From: Cannabis sativa
Lineage: Eukaryota; Streptophyta; Magnoliopsida; Rosales; Cannabaceae
Assembly: GCF_029168945.1 (NCBI RefSeq)
Contig: NC_083602.1
Location: 28,569,323-28,633,322 of the forward strand
Length of the DNA: 64,000 nucleotides
Direction: 5' to 3'
Shown: in pieces, positions 1-10,444 of the stretch
Layout of the letters: the number at the start of each line of letters is the position of its first letter
How positions within the stretch are numbered: position 1 is the stretch's first letter
Position numbers and translations under genes: made by a program
The notes under the pieces: model-generated
Told to the model about the DNA's origin: nothing
The model's input: only the letters and a program-made list of their open reading frames with translations
The model's database searches: none

Positions 1-446
1 TTCAGGAAAATTACACTTAAATTTTCTATTTTTCCTTCAGAGAAAAACCTGAGCATTCTCTCTCCCTATCTGGCCGACCACTCCCTCTCTCTTTCTTCCC
101 TCTTGAATTTCGAAATTCTTAGTGTGAGAATAGTGCCCACACACAGCAAGTGATACCTCAACCCTAGTGAGGAAGATCGTGAAGAAAGACTTTCAGCAAG
201 AAGGAGTTTCAGCACTAAAGAATCAGAGAAAGAGATCCAGGTTCAGATATTGATAATGCTCTGCTACAGAAAGGAATCAAGGGCTAGATATCTGAACGAA
301 AGGAGTCATTTAATTCCGCTGCACCCAATGTAAGGTTTACTAAACTTTATATGTGTTTATTTCATCGTTTTAGAAAGTTCATATTTAGGGTGTTAATCAA
401 CATACTTGTGAGTAGATCTAAGATCGTGGTAAAATAATTTCTAACA
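1..446 (+). repeat. Element A 5' LTR, 3' part only
   Basis: This is the reverse complement of the start of the D LTR (52918 onward), with a few differences. It ends in CTAACA, directly before the primer site. The LTR start lies outside the window. The D LTR ends in CCAACA, so the last bases here carry one substitution. Confidence 0.88.
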
Positions 447-448
447 AC

Positions 449-460
449 TGGTATCAGAGC
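449..460 (+). promoter_or_regulatory. Element A primer binding site, initiator-Met tRNA type
   Basis: TGGTATCAGAGC is complementary to the 3' end of plant initiator tRNA-Met. It sits 2 nt after the LTR end, the usual place for minus-strand priming in copia elements. The match is perfect. Confidence 0.9.
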
Positions 461-3400
461 CATGGTAATTGATTTGCTTGCAAGAAATTTGGACTTTAAA
501 ACGATTGTTTGATGTTTTGGATGGTATCATGTTGTATTGAGTGTTATTTGATGATTGATTGATGTTTGTGAATTTTCGTAAAAAATAATTGAATATCTGT
601 TTCTGGAATTATTTTTATTGGATAGTATGGAAAAAATTAAGCAAGTTAATTTTTTACAGAACTCAATTTCAATTTAATTTGAATTAGTTATGATTTTTTG
701 AAGTTTCGAAAAAAATCGGGGTTGAGCATCAGAACCTGCGCGCGCGGAAATCATGCAAGATCTCCCTTGTGCCTGGTTTCCTCGCCCATGCAACCCCTAG
801 CGCGCCCATGGACAATATGCAATGCATACTGTCCGTACAGCTCGCATTTTTTTTCGTTTTTCTTCGATTTTTCATGCTTTTTCATGGATTTAACTTCTGA
901 TTTTTTGTGTAGTTCTGTATTTAAACATTTACTATTCCTAATTCAATTCTAATTATCATAATTAAATTAATTAATATTTTTTAAATTTAATTCATGATAT
1001 TAGTGTAATTTGAATTTGAAAATAGTAAATATCTATCTTTTTTACTGAATTATCTATCTTATTTTTAAATTTGATTATATCTTATCTTTTTTTTTTAAAA
1101 TTTAAGGTCAGACATTAAATTTTTTAAATTAATTTTTTTTAAATAATTTGACCTTATTTAAATTTAAAATAAGATAACTATAATCATGTAATTTTAAATA
1201 GATGTAAGATATTTTGCTAACTTTTAAATTTTGTTATTTTATTTATTTAAATTACATTTAAAATCTGAAAAAGATATTTATTTATCTTTTTTAATTTTTT
1301 ATTTAATTTTTATTTATAAAATAACATTAAATTTTTAAAAGTAGTTAGCAAATTTTGAAATGATATTTAGGTTAGTTGAAATCTAATTTTTCAAAATAGT
1401 AGGTTAAATTTTAAATATTCTTTTAAAAATTTCGAAATTTTTTAATTTTTTTTTTTAAATTTTCGATTTTTTTTTTATTTTATTTATTTAATTAATTATT
1501 TTTTCGAAATTATTTATTTAAAATTAAATAAATCCTACATCCAACTATCCAGCTAACCTTGTTGCAGGAGTATATGTTTTAGCTTGTTTGTAAGTTTTCA
1601 AAACCTATTATTGCTTGATTGCAAATAGCCATGGTTAACTTGTTGACAGATCCAATGATCTGATTTTAACTCATGGCTCCCTTGGTCAAGTAAATAATTT
1701 GTAACAGGTGTATTTACAATCTTCTTTCATCTGTGTATGACCTAGCAACATGATAGGACCCATCCAAAGTGTGCCTGTGTGAGCCTATGTGTTTAATTTT
1801 ATTATAGATGCATATAAGTTGTTGTTGCTAAATAAAATGTCATAGTTTTTGATAGATTTTATTTAGGCCCATTTAGTTTTTGGGCCTATTCAATTAATAA
1901 CAATTGTTCATTTTAAGGTTAAATTCCTCTCTTTTGGGCCTTGTGTGAGAGTTGGGAGCCATAGTAGTGGGTACGACATACTGAACCCAGCACCCCCTCA
2001 CATGAACCACCCCAATTGTGAAGGTCCATTTGCCTGATTTTAATAACTGTGCTAGGTTATTAAACTAGTTTAACCTAATAAAATTGATTAGCAACATAAT
2101 TAATTTCATTTATTTTGAAATTAATTTAAGAAAAATATAGTTTAAAGAATTTTATTCTAAGCTAAACTATATGTATTTTCTTGTATTTAATTAAATATAG
2201 AATTATAACCATCTAGATTCTTTCTGAAGCTTAATTTAAATTTTTCATTAAATATTCCTATTTAAGTTGATATTTAGTTATCTCTAACTAATCAACTTAA
2301 ATCTGAATATCTTTTGGATTTAAAATTTCAAAATTAAGTTGAGGAATTTTAGGTATTGGTTATTAAGATTCTTTAGATATTTTTTAAGTTAATATCTTTT
2401 CGAATATTAACTTAAAATGGAATAATTTAGATATTTTTTAAGTTAATATCTTTTCGAATATTAACTTAAAATGGAATATTTTCAAATTAAGTGGTTACAA
2501 CTTAATTTTTGATATTTAATTAAATTTAAATTTGAAAATATTTAAGTTCTAGATTTTTTTTTCTAATACAACTTAAATTAGATATTTTTTCAAATTTTGT
2601 GGAAAAGATACTTAGTCAAATAAGATATTTTCTAGATAGTTATTTCTAGACTACTTATTATTTCTAATATTAAAATAGGAAAATATTATACATTGTGAAA
2701 TTAATTATTTATATAATTAATTTTGGTACAATTTATTTTAAGTATATTTTTCCTAGTATTAAACTAGAGATTAATAATTAAGCCTTCTCTACACTTAATT
2801 ATTTATTTCTTGAATTTAATACATTTAATTAATTTGAAAATTAAATATCTAAGTTGATTTTCATCATGATACTTAAATATTTCCTTTTCATGACACTTAA
2901 TTAAATAGAAAATTATTTTTAGTTGAAATTTATTTTTTCAACTAAATTTAAATAATTTTCAAAATATATATTTTTTTTATTTTATTAATCAAATTTCGAA
3001 ATTAAATTTCTTAAATGCTGGAATTTCGAATTTTATTTGAAAAATAGATTAAAGTTGTAAATTATTTATTTTAATTTTGGACCAACTTAAATCAATGATT
3101 TTTTCATTTAATGATTAATTAAAATAAATGAAGTAAAATATATTTTATTAGAAATTTAATTAATTAGTCAAAGGAAAATCTAGATAGGTGATATTTTTGC
3201 TTGAAGTATTTTTCTAGTGTATTTAATTAAATAGAAAATTAATATTTAAGTTGATTTTCATCATCATACTTAAATATTTGAAATTTTTCTTATAAATATT
3301 TAATTAAATAGGAAAATTATATTTTTTGTTGTAAATTAATTTTATTAATTAATTTTGGGCCAACATTAAATTAGAATAATTTTTTCCAGGATTAATTTTT

Positions 3401-3895
3401 TATTTTAACATGCATTTTTTAAAATTGTATCCTTGAATACTTTAATTTTTCAAAATGCAATATATATTTATAGAAAAATTAAATTTGAGTTGTAAATTAA
3501 TTTAAATTAATTTTGTAACAACTTAAATTGAATATTTTTCTAAATATTTATTGGAAATTATTACTAAGATGGAAATAATTCATGTTATTTTCATATCCAT
3601 CTAAGTAAAATTTATAAATATTAAATTAAAATTTATATTTAGAATTTTTCATTCTAAATTGGAAATTTTAATTAAATAAATATATATTCAAAATAAATAG
3701 ATTAAAATAAGTATCAAAGAAAATACAACTCTATTTAAATAATGAGCTTTATTATTATTAAGATATTCGATCTCCATTGTTGGTCTTACAAAAGTTAAAT
3801 GTTTTCAATATAACCTCGAGACGCTAGACTTCGTCCCCCTATGGATGGTTATTCGTTGAACGCATTTAACACCGTAAGATCTCATTTGATAAGTG
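461..3895 (+). other. Element A non-coding leader, very AT-rich
   Basis: About 3.4 kb without a credible gene. It is mostly A/T runs with short internal repeats, such as a nearly identical 55-bp block twice at about 2365-2475. Only the 300 nt after the primer site hold a GC-rich patch (about 730-845). The same leader, in reverse, lies in D, and diverged versions lie in B and C. Small open frames here, for example 698-952, are not conserved between copies. Confidence 0.75.
738..746. promoter_or_regulatory. GC palindrome in the leader of A
   Basis: GCGCGCGCG in otherwise AT-rich sequence, 292 nt after the LTR end. B, C and D have a GC palindrome at similar distances. Self-complementary loops of this type act as RNA dimer initiation sites in retroviruses. 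That role here is inference. Confidence 0.4.
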
Positions 3896-3961
3896 TTTTG
3901 TAAGTTTTCGTCTCTATTAGACTCTCCCTTACGGTGACTAATTAGAGATAAACTTATAAAA
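3896..3961 (+). promoter_or_regulatory. Splice-donor stem-loop in the leader of A
   Basis: TTTTGTAAGTTT (3896-3907) pairs with AAACTTATAAAA (3950-3961) through one G-U pair. Inside it TCTCTATTAG (3911-3920) pairs with CTAATTAGAGA (3938-3948). The donor-like GTAAGT begins at 3900 in the 5' arm. The inner stem differs in sequence from that of C and D, yet the overall shape is kept. Confidence 0.5.
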
Positions 3962-4283
3962 CATGAAACAATGGTGGAAGCTCATAAAATGAGAATAACC
4001 TTGACTCTCGCCTACCGGGACAACGTTGGATTCTTATTTTGATCGAATAAAAGGTTGCTAGAATGTTTCTATTTTAGATGAGCTGACAACTCTATTCAAT
4101 GAATGATACTTTGACTCTCGCCTACCGGGACACTGTATCAGTTTGTTGGAAACCTTGGAAATTATTTAGGATTGTATGTTTTAGTATTTTCACTTGTCAT
4201 TCCTACTTGCTATATGTTTAATAATTTCTGAATTGTGTACGAATTTATATTTAACCATGTTATTTTCTGTTATTAAATTGTAG
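3900..4283 (+). other. Candidate 384-nt leader intron of A
   Basis: GTAAGT at 3900 and TTGTAG ending at 4283 make a GT-AG pair 384 nt apart. The equivalent pair spans 386, 392 and 386 nt in B, C and D. In B and C the acceptor lies just before the gag start codon. A has lost gag but keeps the pair. Splicing is inferred from sequence only. Confidence 0.45.
4001..4132 (+). repeat. Twin leader motif of A
   Basis: TTGACTCTCGCC followed by TACCGGGACA occurs at 4001-4022 and 4111-4132, both inside the candidate intron. B, C and D carry the same pair at the same spacing (about 113 nt), with TAAACGGGACA. Two conserved copies just before the gag position suggest an RNA or protein binding site. Confidence 0.6.
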
Positions 4284-5045
4284 TTTAATTTCGAATCTTC
4301 ATTGTTGGTCTAACATGTTTGTTTTTCTAATGAGATAAATCCCTAGTGGATTTTCACCATTAGACATACATAATAGTGTAAGATCTCGAAAGATAAATAT
4401 TGTATATGCAACATCTAGCTGTTCATCAATTGATGACACCTTAGACTAGCATTTTTACAATATGAAACAAGAAGATTATATAAATAAGATTACTTTGACT
4501 TTCGCTAATTGAAGAATCGTTGGATTCTTATTTAAACAACGAAATTATCCTAATTCCTCTTAGCTTATTCATTGCGAATTAGCTCAATAACATATCATTA
4601 GATGAATGGTCTATAAATTATTTCATGTCATTCTATATTTTCTCTTAAGAAATTAAATGACGCATATGATTATAATCCCGAAATTCTATTCCCAATTGAT
4701 ATAAATCCTCAATCTTAGAAATCTCCTACTTGTATGGGCAAATCTGACTTAGAGTTTAAATTAGTAGTGGTGGTCCAAGAAAGAATTACTCATTATATTT
4801 GGTTGAATTTAAGTCTTTGACTTTAATTTTAGAATCCAAATAGAAATTTTCTTATATTTCTATTTCCAGGAAGCAATACAGTTACACTTTCCAAGTGTTT
4901 AATATCCATCTTCTATTAATGGATTCAAACTGTATGGAATATGAGTTTAGTATTCTGTGACCAGGATCCACTTGCACTATTCTAAGAACTCTTTGATGTA
5001 ACTAAACCTAAGTCATCAAAACGACACAACCACATTTTTATTAAT
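4284..5045 (+). other. Non-coding internal stretch of A, where gag would be expected
   Basis: No gag reading frame is visible between the candidate acceptor and the first pol traces. The stretch matches D in reverse (about 48411-49152). I recognise nothing else in it. Confidence 0.6.
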
Positions 5046-5326
5046 CTATGGCATTTGTATCTTGTTCATAGTGGATTTGACAAGATCAATCTCTGCAAAG
5101 AGTTAATATGCCTATATCCACTAAAAGTAGTTCATCTCATTCGCAGATGGATGTACATACAGGGGTAGATATGAGTTTTTCGTTGTATTCTTAAAACGAT
5201 AACTCTAGATTATACCTTTTAGCAAGAAATTTGAAATGTTTAAAAATTTCATTAATTTCTAGCAATGGTTAAAACCATTAAGGTAAGTGGTTAAAGATCT
5301 TGCGAACTGATAGGGGTGGAGAAATA
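5046..5326 (+). pseudogene. Decayed copia pol: pre-integrase and integrase fragments in A
   Basis: At 5046-5108 a frame reads like the GAG-pre-integrase zinc-finger start (LWHLYLVHSGFDKIN, family type LWHLRLGH). About 5162-5262 resembles the integrase core start (RGRYEFFVVF, then KKFEMFKNF) with in-frame stops. At 5291-5326 LKILRTDRGGEI matches the copia signature before the second catalytic Asp region. The pieces lie in different frames. D has the same fragments with the same stop codons, so the damage predates the spread of these copies. No protein can be made. The family assignment is firm for the TDRGGE motif and moderate for the rest. Confidence 0.7.
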
Positions 5327-5558
5327 GTTAGTAGATATGCAGTTCAAAGATCATTAAATTGATTTTTTAAATTATATCCAAACTTACCTCCCCAGAAATT
5401 TCGAGTTTCATATTGATGATTAGTTACTAGTCGTTACCTAATTCCTTCTATGGTAATACAATTTCAGAATGATGTAATGGTTGTATCCTTAATGTAAATC
5501 ATTACTAGATTCATGGATGACCTAATCAAATTCTTAAGAAAAGCTAGAACTGTTAACC
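5327..5558 (+). other. Internal sequence of A up to the B insertion
   Basis: Non-coding; matches D in reverse. It ends in TAACC, the target site of B. Confidence 0.7.
5554..5558. repeat. Target-site duplication of B, left copy
   Basis: TAACC here and at 15389-15393 flank B exactly. Element A reads on without loss when B is removed. Confidence 0.92.
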
Positions 5559-7428
5559 TGTTGGAATTATATTTATCCAGGATCTTAGATACGATGAACT
5601 AAACACATAAAAGTTAAGAATAACTTACAGTGATGGCAGCGGAATTAAATGTCTCCTTCCACTCAGATCTCTAACCCTTGATTCCTGTCTGTAGCAGAGT
5701 ATAATCAAGATCTGATCCCGAAAGTCCTTCAGTTGGATGTGATCCTTCACAGTCTTCCAAACTATGATGAGGTACTGAGTGATGTGTGTGGGCACTTCTC
5801 TCTCACTAGGAATTTCGAAATTCTCTCTTGTTTTTCTCTCTTGATTGTCCAAGCATATCAAGAGTAGAGAGAGGGGGCGGCTATAAATAGGAAAAGGGAA
5901 GAGCACAACTTTCCAAATAAACAGTTTCCTCTTTTACTGTGTAATTGAATAACTGCCTTATTTAGTGTGATCCACCACTTTCCTATTTAGGCTAGGCTTT
6001 GATTAGCAATTATATGGCAATTTAAATTGAAAATAATAATTGGGAAACATGCAAAGGGTGGCCGGCCATGGTGTGTATGGGCCTCACTGGAATTTTGCAG
6101 TTTCCTCAATTTTATTTCTATTTCTCCAAAAATGCCAATTTTTCCAATTCTAATCTTTTAAATGCCAAAACTAATTATTTAATAACTAACATAGATTATT
6201 AAATAATATTGCCATTTAAAATAATTATTAATTAGACATGCAAAGGCTCTTAATTAATAATTAAACCTAGACGCCCTCCTATTTACAATTTCATCCTTAA
6301 ACTGTGAGAATTCACAAATTAGACATAGTCTAACTTTTAGAATTATAATTGATTAATCATAAATCAATTACAGAGTCTTACAAACAGTATAGTCTCAACT
6401 AGAATGGGGACCATGGATCTATATGCTGAGCTTCCAATAAGTTGAACCGATTTACCAAGTAAATCCATAACTTATTAATTCCTCGTTGAATCCACTCTTA
6501 GAACTTGGAATTGCACTCTCAGACTTATATAGAGCATATCATATGTTTCACGATATCAATATGCTATCTCATTTAACCATTGTTATAATCTTAATGTGAT
6601 TTAGAGATCCTCTATATAGATGATTTACATCGAGATGGGACCAATTTACCGTTTACACCCCTCAATGTATTTTGCCCCTTTGAACACTTAGTTACCTGTA
6701 AATGATGTTTTAGTGATCTGATATAAACAGTCACTGAAACAAGAGCCCATCCATTTACTTCTATTTAACTAAGCTCAAAAGGAATCATCACTTTACTTCT
6801 ATACACCAGTAGAAGCTATAGATTTCCATATTTATGTTTAGTACTCCCATTCAGTTATGCTATCATGTTCCCAAAATATATGTATTATCCTGACCCAAAG
6901 GTAGGCTTAACTAATAAATCAAAGAACATGAATAGCACTCATGAGATTGAGCCTAAGCATATCAGGATTTAGATTCTCTTAATCTAAGATCAACTTCTGA
7001 CATTGACTTGGAAAGATACAACGGTAAGTTTACAATATCTTTGACCAAGTTCAATATCGGTCTAGTCCAATGCATACTCCATACATTCGAAACCAGTATA
7101 CTTTGCCAATGTTCTGGAAAGAACATAACACTTACTCCAAGTGTAAGTATACTTCATCGTTGATTATCACATCGGTGTAAATCCAAAACACTGATGAATA
7201 AGGATCAAATCTTTTGAATCATATAATCACAATCACATTCCACTGTATTGACAATACTGTAATTGTGAATAACTATATGTTCTGGATTTAACTGATTTTG
7301 TGCATATATCAAGTATATATATTAAACCATAAACATGTAACATACATGTAATCATAATTCACTTCAAAATTCTAAATTGATAACTAATCAGATTGTAATG
7401 GGTTTTATTTAGGGCATAAAACCCAACA
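5559..7428 (-). repeat. Element B 3' LTR
   Basis: 1870 bp. In element orientation it starts TGTTGGGTTTTATGCCC and ends TCCAACA. Compared with the 5' LTR it lacks 47 bp (after 5585) and about 30 bp (near 5848). The end near 7428 forms a hairpin: TGGGTTTTAT and ATAAAACCCA around TTAGGGC. Open frames inside it, such as 5625-5906, are not genes. Confidence 0.92.
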
Positions 7429-7441
7429 AACTCCCACTTGC
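7429..7441 (-). promoter_or_regulatory. Element B polypurine tract
   Basis: In element orientation AAGTGGGAGTTT abuts the 3' LTR. It is the expected plus-strand primer and is shared with C and D. Confidence 0.85.
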
Positions 7442-9110
7442 ACTAACATAAAACAAGTTGTGCATTACAATCAATCTTTTGCCTCGATCCTCTGATCAAG
7501 TGTAGTATATTTGAATCCACCCATATATCTGGAACCAGGTTCATAAAACTTATGAAACCTCCTTAACTATATGCTTTACTCATCAAGGAATACTGAAATC
7601 CTTACTGCCCATTAAGTACATCTGAACAAACAGAAGACATATCTCTCAAATTTTAAAATTTGGAATTGAGATAATGCAGTGTAGAATTTTCTTCAGTAAA
7701 ATAACTTTCTGGTAATTTCGAATTTACAAAGTTATATCTTTGCTGATGAAGCTTGAATTATTATAGATGGGTTTTTAACACTCTTCTATAATGATTCCTC
7801 CACCCCCAGAGTAACCACCATCTCACAATTCTTAATGAGTCGGTGTGGATGCATAGTTCCTTAATAACATATAGGTCACTTTTATAAATCTTTCTTGACT
7901 GTCCCCTAATGTTCCTCATTTGATTACATCTCAGATGGCTCCCACTCAATAGCAGATGTCTGGTTAGAAACTTTTAACCTTCTACTATTGTTTCTGGGAA
8001 CATCTTATTGTGACTTATTATCTTAATCTGAAACTATAAGTTTCTCTAAGACTAAGTCAACAAAATAGCAGTCTAGTATTTGAAGTGTAAAATACTTGCT
8101 AGAGATTTAAGCAATCAAATCAAGATACCATAAAATGTTATGAGGAATAGACATCTTGAATCAAGTCTTTCGAATAGACTATGCAAGAATTCTTCTATCT
8201 TACTCTCATAATTCTGATAAGTTATTTCTATCCATGTGAATGGTTAGACTTGTTTTTATCAGATGTGTTCTTAAGTTCCTATAACAATTATCAACCAAAC
8301 GAAGATGGGTAAATAATTTTAATATTCTCCCACTCAACCAAGGTAATGTGATACATTATCAAAGAACTTTAATGGTATCAATAACTATTACAACAGTAAA
8401 TCTAAACTGGAACATATAATCAAGATCAAGGATTTATTCTGATAATAGCTAATTTATTATATTATTTCCATGTTTAAAATTATGTGTCACAAAGGGTACT
8501 GTAGAATAAAGTCCACCCCTAAGTTTATAGAGATTATGATCCACCCCTAAAGGTTGTAAATCTCTAAGTGTGATAGAGAGTCTGTGGAGTTGAATATAAT
8601 CCAGAGTTCATTAGATATAAAAGATCGTTTGAACTGCATATTATTCTTAACTTTTCTCCACCCCTATCAGATCAAAAGATCTTTTTATTAAACAAATTCT
8701 CAAATAATTGTTTTGGAACTAACAATTATTCATAAACATAGAAATAATTTCTAGTGTTTATGTAGTAATAACTCTGTAAGGAGTTTAAATACCTTTAGAA
8801 TTTGTATCAATAATAAAAACACATACACATACAAACATAATAAATATAACAATTGGTAATAGATAAGATAAAGTACTGAAGCTCAACTCATAAATTGCAA
8901 TTTATTTTTTTAAAAAAATTCTTTATTATAAACCAAAAATTGTTTGCAATATTATGAGAACCAAACAGGGAATAAAATCCCAAAACGTGAAATCCAAATT
9001 GTTTGAAAAACTAAACAATTAATTCAAAAAATTGAGCTTCTTCTTTATCGTAGACGATCTCCATCCACCATCCAGCTTTCTAATCCAACTCGCTAAGACA
9101 TCATCTGAGT
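7442..9110 (-). pseudogene. Element B pol debris and 3' untranslated region
   Basis: Where 3-4 kb of copia pol would be expected there is 1.7 kb with no long frame. At 8651-8683 (- strand) a frame reads KIF, stop, SDRGGEK, a remnant of the copia integrase TDRGGE signature. Element C has the same motif with the same in-frame TGA. Nothing recognisable as RT or RNase H was found. The rest is AT-rich and aligns loosely with 17712-19444 of C. Confidence 0.6.
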
Positions 9111-9977
9111 TTAAGAAGCTTTAGCTTGTTTCTTTGCGAGATACTTAGGACATTGGGATTTCCAATGGCCTTTCTCATTGCAGTAGAAACACTTTCCTTT
9201 AAGTGTATCACCAGAAGCTCCAGCCTTTTTGTTCTTAGCTGCTTTCGCAGCTTGAGCTCGCTTCTTGGCATTTTTCCACTTCTTCTTATGATTGGATTTG
9301 GAAGTAGAAGCAACATGTGCCTCAGGATTACTCGTCTTATTACCATTTCCAGAATTCTGAGGTTTATTCCCTCTTTTCTTGGGACCTCCAATCAAATTTT
9401 CATATGTCTGAAGGTCATTGACTAAAGTATGAAAGTCTTGTTCCTTCTTATTCATGACATAATTTGATGTGTAGGGCAGAAAATCTGGAGTCAGACTATT
9501 CAAGATGAGACTCACTTGAGTAGTCTGATCCATTTCAACACCATGATTCTGGGCTTCCTGGAAATAACTAGCCATTTGGAGAAGGTGATCACGCACATTC
9601 TGATGGGGTTCCATCCGTGCGTTGATGAATTTCTTAGTCGCGTCAAAACGAGACTGGATAGATGCCATACCGAATAGCTCAGTTAACTGCGTCATGATTT
9701 CTGCAGCCGTGACAGTGTTTGCAAACCTTGTTTTCAAGGTGTCAACCATGCTGGAAAGCATGAAGTAACGAGCTTTATTGTTAGCATTCTGCCAACGCTC
9801 GAACTTCTCTTTCACAGTTTTGGTTGCATTGTCACCTGGCTGCTCAGGGGACGGCTCAGTTAACACAAACGAGGCACTTTCACCTATGAGAGCAATGTTA
9901 ATGTTCTCTCTCCACTTTGGGAAGTTAGACCCATTTAGCTTATTTTCAGTTAAGAGTGACAACATGGGATTCGACAT
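9111..9977 (-). CDS. gag: Gag polyprotein of copia-type element B
   Basis: 288 codons, intact. The protein starts MSNPMLSLLTENKLNGSNFPKW, which is the copia Gag N-terminus (UBN2/retrotran_gag family, substrate-like W at about 22), followed by a helical capsid-like region and a Lys/Asn-rich linker (about 205-255). One CCHC zinc knuckle, C263-C266-H271-C276 (CFYCNEKGHWKSQC), binds RNA in this family. It ends 12 residues after the knuckle with KAS and a stop, and no protease follows, so it is a free Gag, not a Gag-Pol fusion. It would form cytoplasmic particles that package element RNA. The ATG lies 14 nt after a TTGTAG splice-acceptor-like sequence. C encodes a diverged copy (19582-20388) that is broken in the knuckle. 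Here the knuckle is complete. Confidence 0.92.
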   Translation of the reverse strand: MSNPMLSLLTENKLNGSNFPKWRENINIALIGESASFVLTEPSPEQPGDNATKTVKEKFERWQNANNKARYFMLSSMVDTLKTRFANTVTAAEIMTQLTELFGMASIQSRFDATKKFINARMEPHQNVRDHLLQMASYFQEAQNHGVEMDQTTQVSLILNSLTPDFLPYTSNYVMNKKEQDFHTLVNDLQTYENLIGGPKKRGNKPQNSGNGNKTSNPEAHVASTSKSNHKKKWKNAKKRAQAAKAAKNKKAGASGDTLKGKCFYCNEKGHWKSQCPKYLAKKQAKAS

Positions 9978-9991
9978 TGCAATTCAGGATA

Positions 9992-10377
9992 CTACAAGAT
10001 AACACATAGATATCAATTATGGTTTAACACAAAATCTTATTCAGAAATTATTAGCACATAGCAGGTAGGAATGGCTAGAGAAAATACAAAAAAAATTCAA
10101 TCCTAAATAATTTCCAAGGTTTTCAACAAACTGATATCAGTGTCCCGTTTAGGCGAGAGTCAAAGCTATCATCTATTGAATAGAGTTGTAAGCTCATCTA
10201 AAACGACAAACATTCTAGCAACCTTTTATTCGATCGAAAAGAGAATCCGACGTTGTCCCGTTTAGGTGAGAGTCAAGGTCATTCCTATTTCATGAGCTTC
10301 TACCATTGTTTCATACGTTTGTAAGTCTTATACAGTAGCCACAATTAGGGTGATCAATACCAATATAAAACACTTAC
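9992..10377 (-). other. Candidate 386-nt leader intron of B
   Basis: Donor GTAAGT (complement of 10372-10377) and acceptor TTGTAG (complement of 9992-9997). The acceptor precedes the gag ATG by 14 nt. The same pair and length occur in A and D. This is a sequence-based proposal; no transcript was seen. Confidence 0.5.
10141..10277 (-). repeat. Twin leader motif of B
   Basis: TTGACTCTCGCCTAAACGGG at 10141-10164 (complement) and a copy with one change at 10254-10277, about 113 nt apart, inside the candidate intron. Confidence 0.6.
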
Positions 10378-10381
10378 AAAC
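10317..10381 (-). promoter_or_regulatory. Splice-donor stem-loop of B
   Basis: GTTTGTAAGT (10317-10326) and ACTTACAAAC (10372-10381) are perfect inverse partners. The donor GTAAGT lies in the 5' arm of the RNA. Where C and D have a G-U pair this stem has A-U. The inner CACC/GGTG hairpin is damaged here by one base. Confidence 0.5.
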
Positions 10382-10427
10382 ATACTTATCTTTTGAGATT
10401 AAACGACGCTAACTTGCTAATGAACGT

Positions 10428-10444
10428 TCCTCCATTAGGGAGGA
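10428..10444. promoter_or_regulatory. Hairpin with ATTAG loop, leader of B
   Basis: TCCTCC-ATTAG-GGAGGA, a perfect 6-bp stem with a 5-nt loop. Identical copies stand at 20847-20863 in C and 49588-49604 in D. Confidence 0.55.

Noticed and set aside
449..460. tRNA gene fragment
   Set aside because: Only a 12-nt complement next to an LTR; it is a primer binding site.
698..952. 84-codon frame in the A leader as a gene
   Set aside because: It lies in the non-coding leader, across the GC-rich patch, and is not kept in D, B or C.
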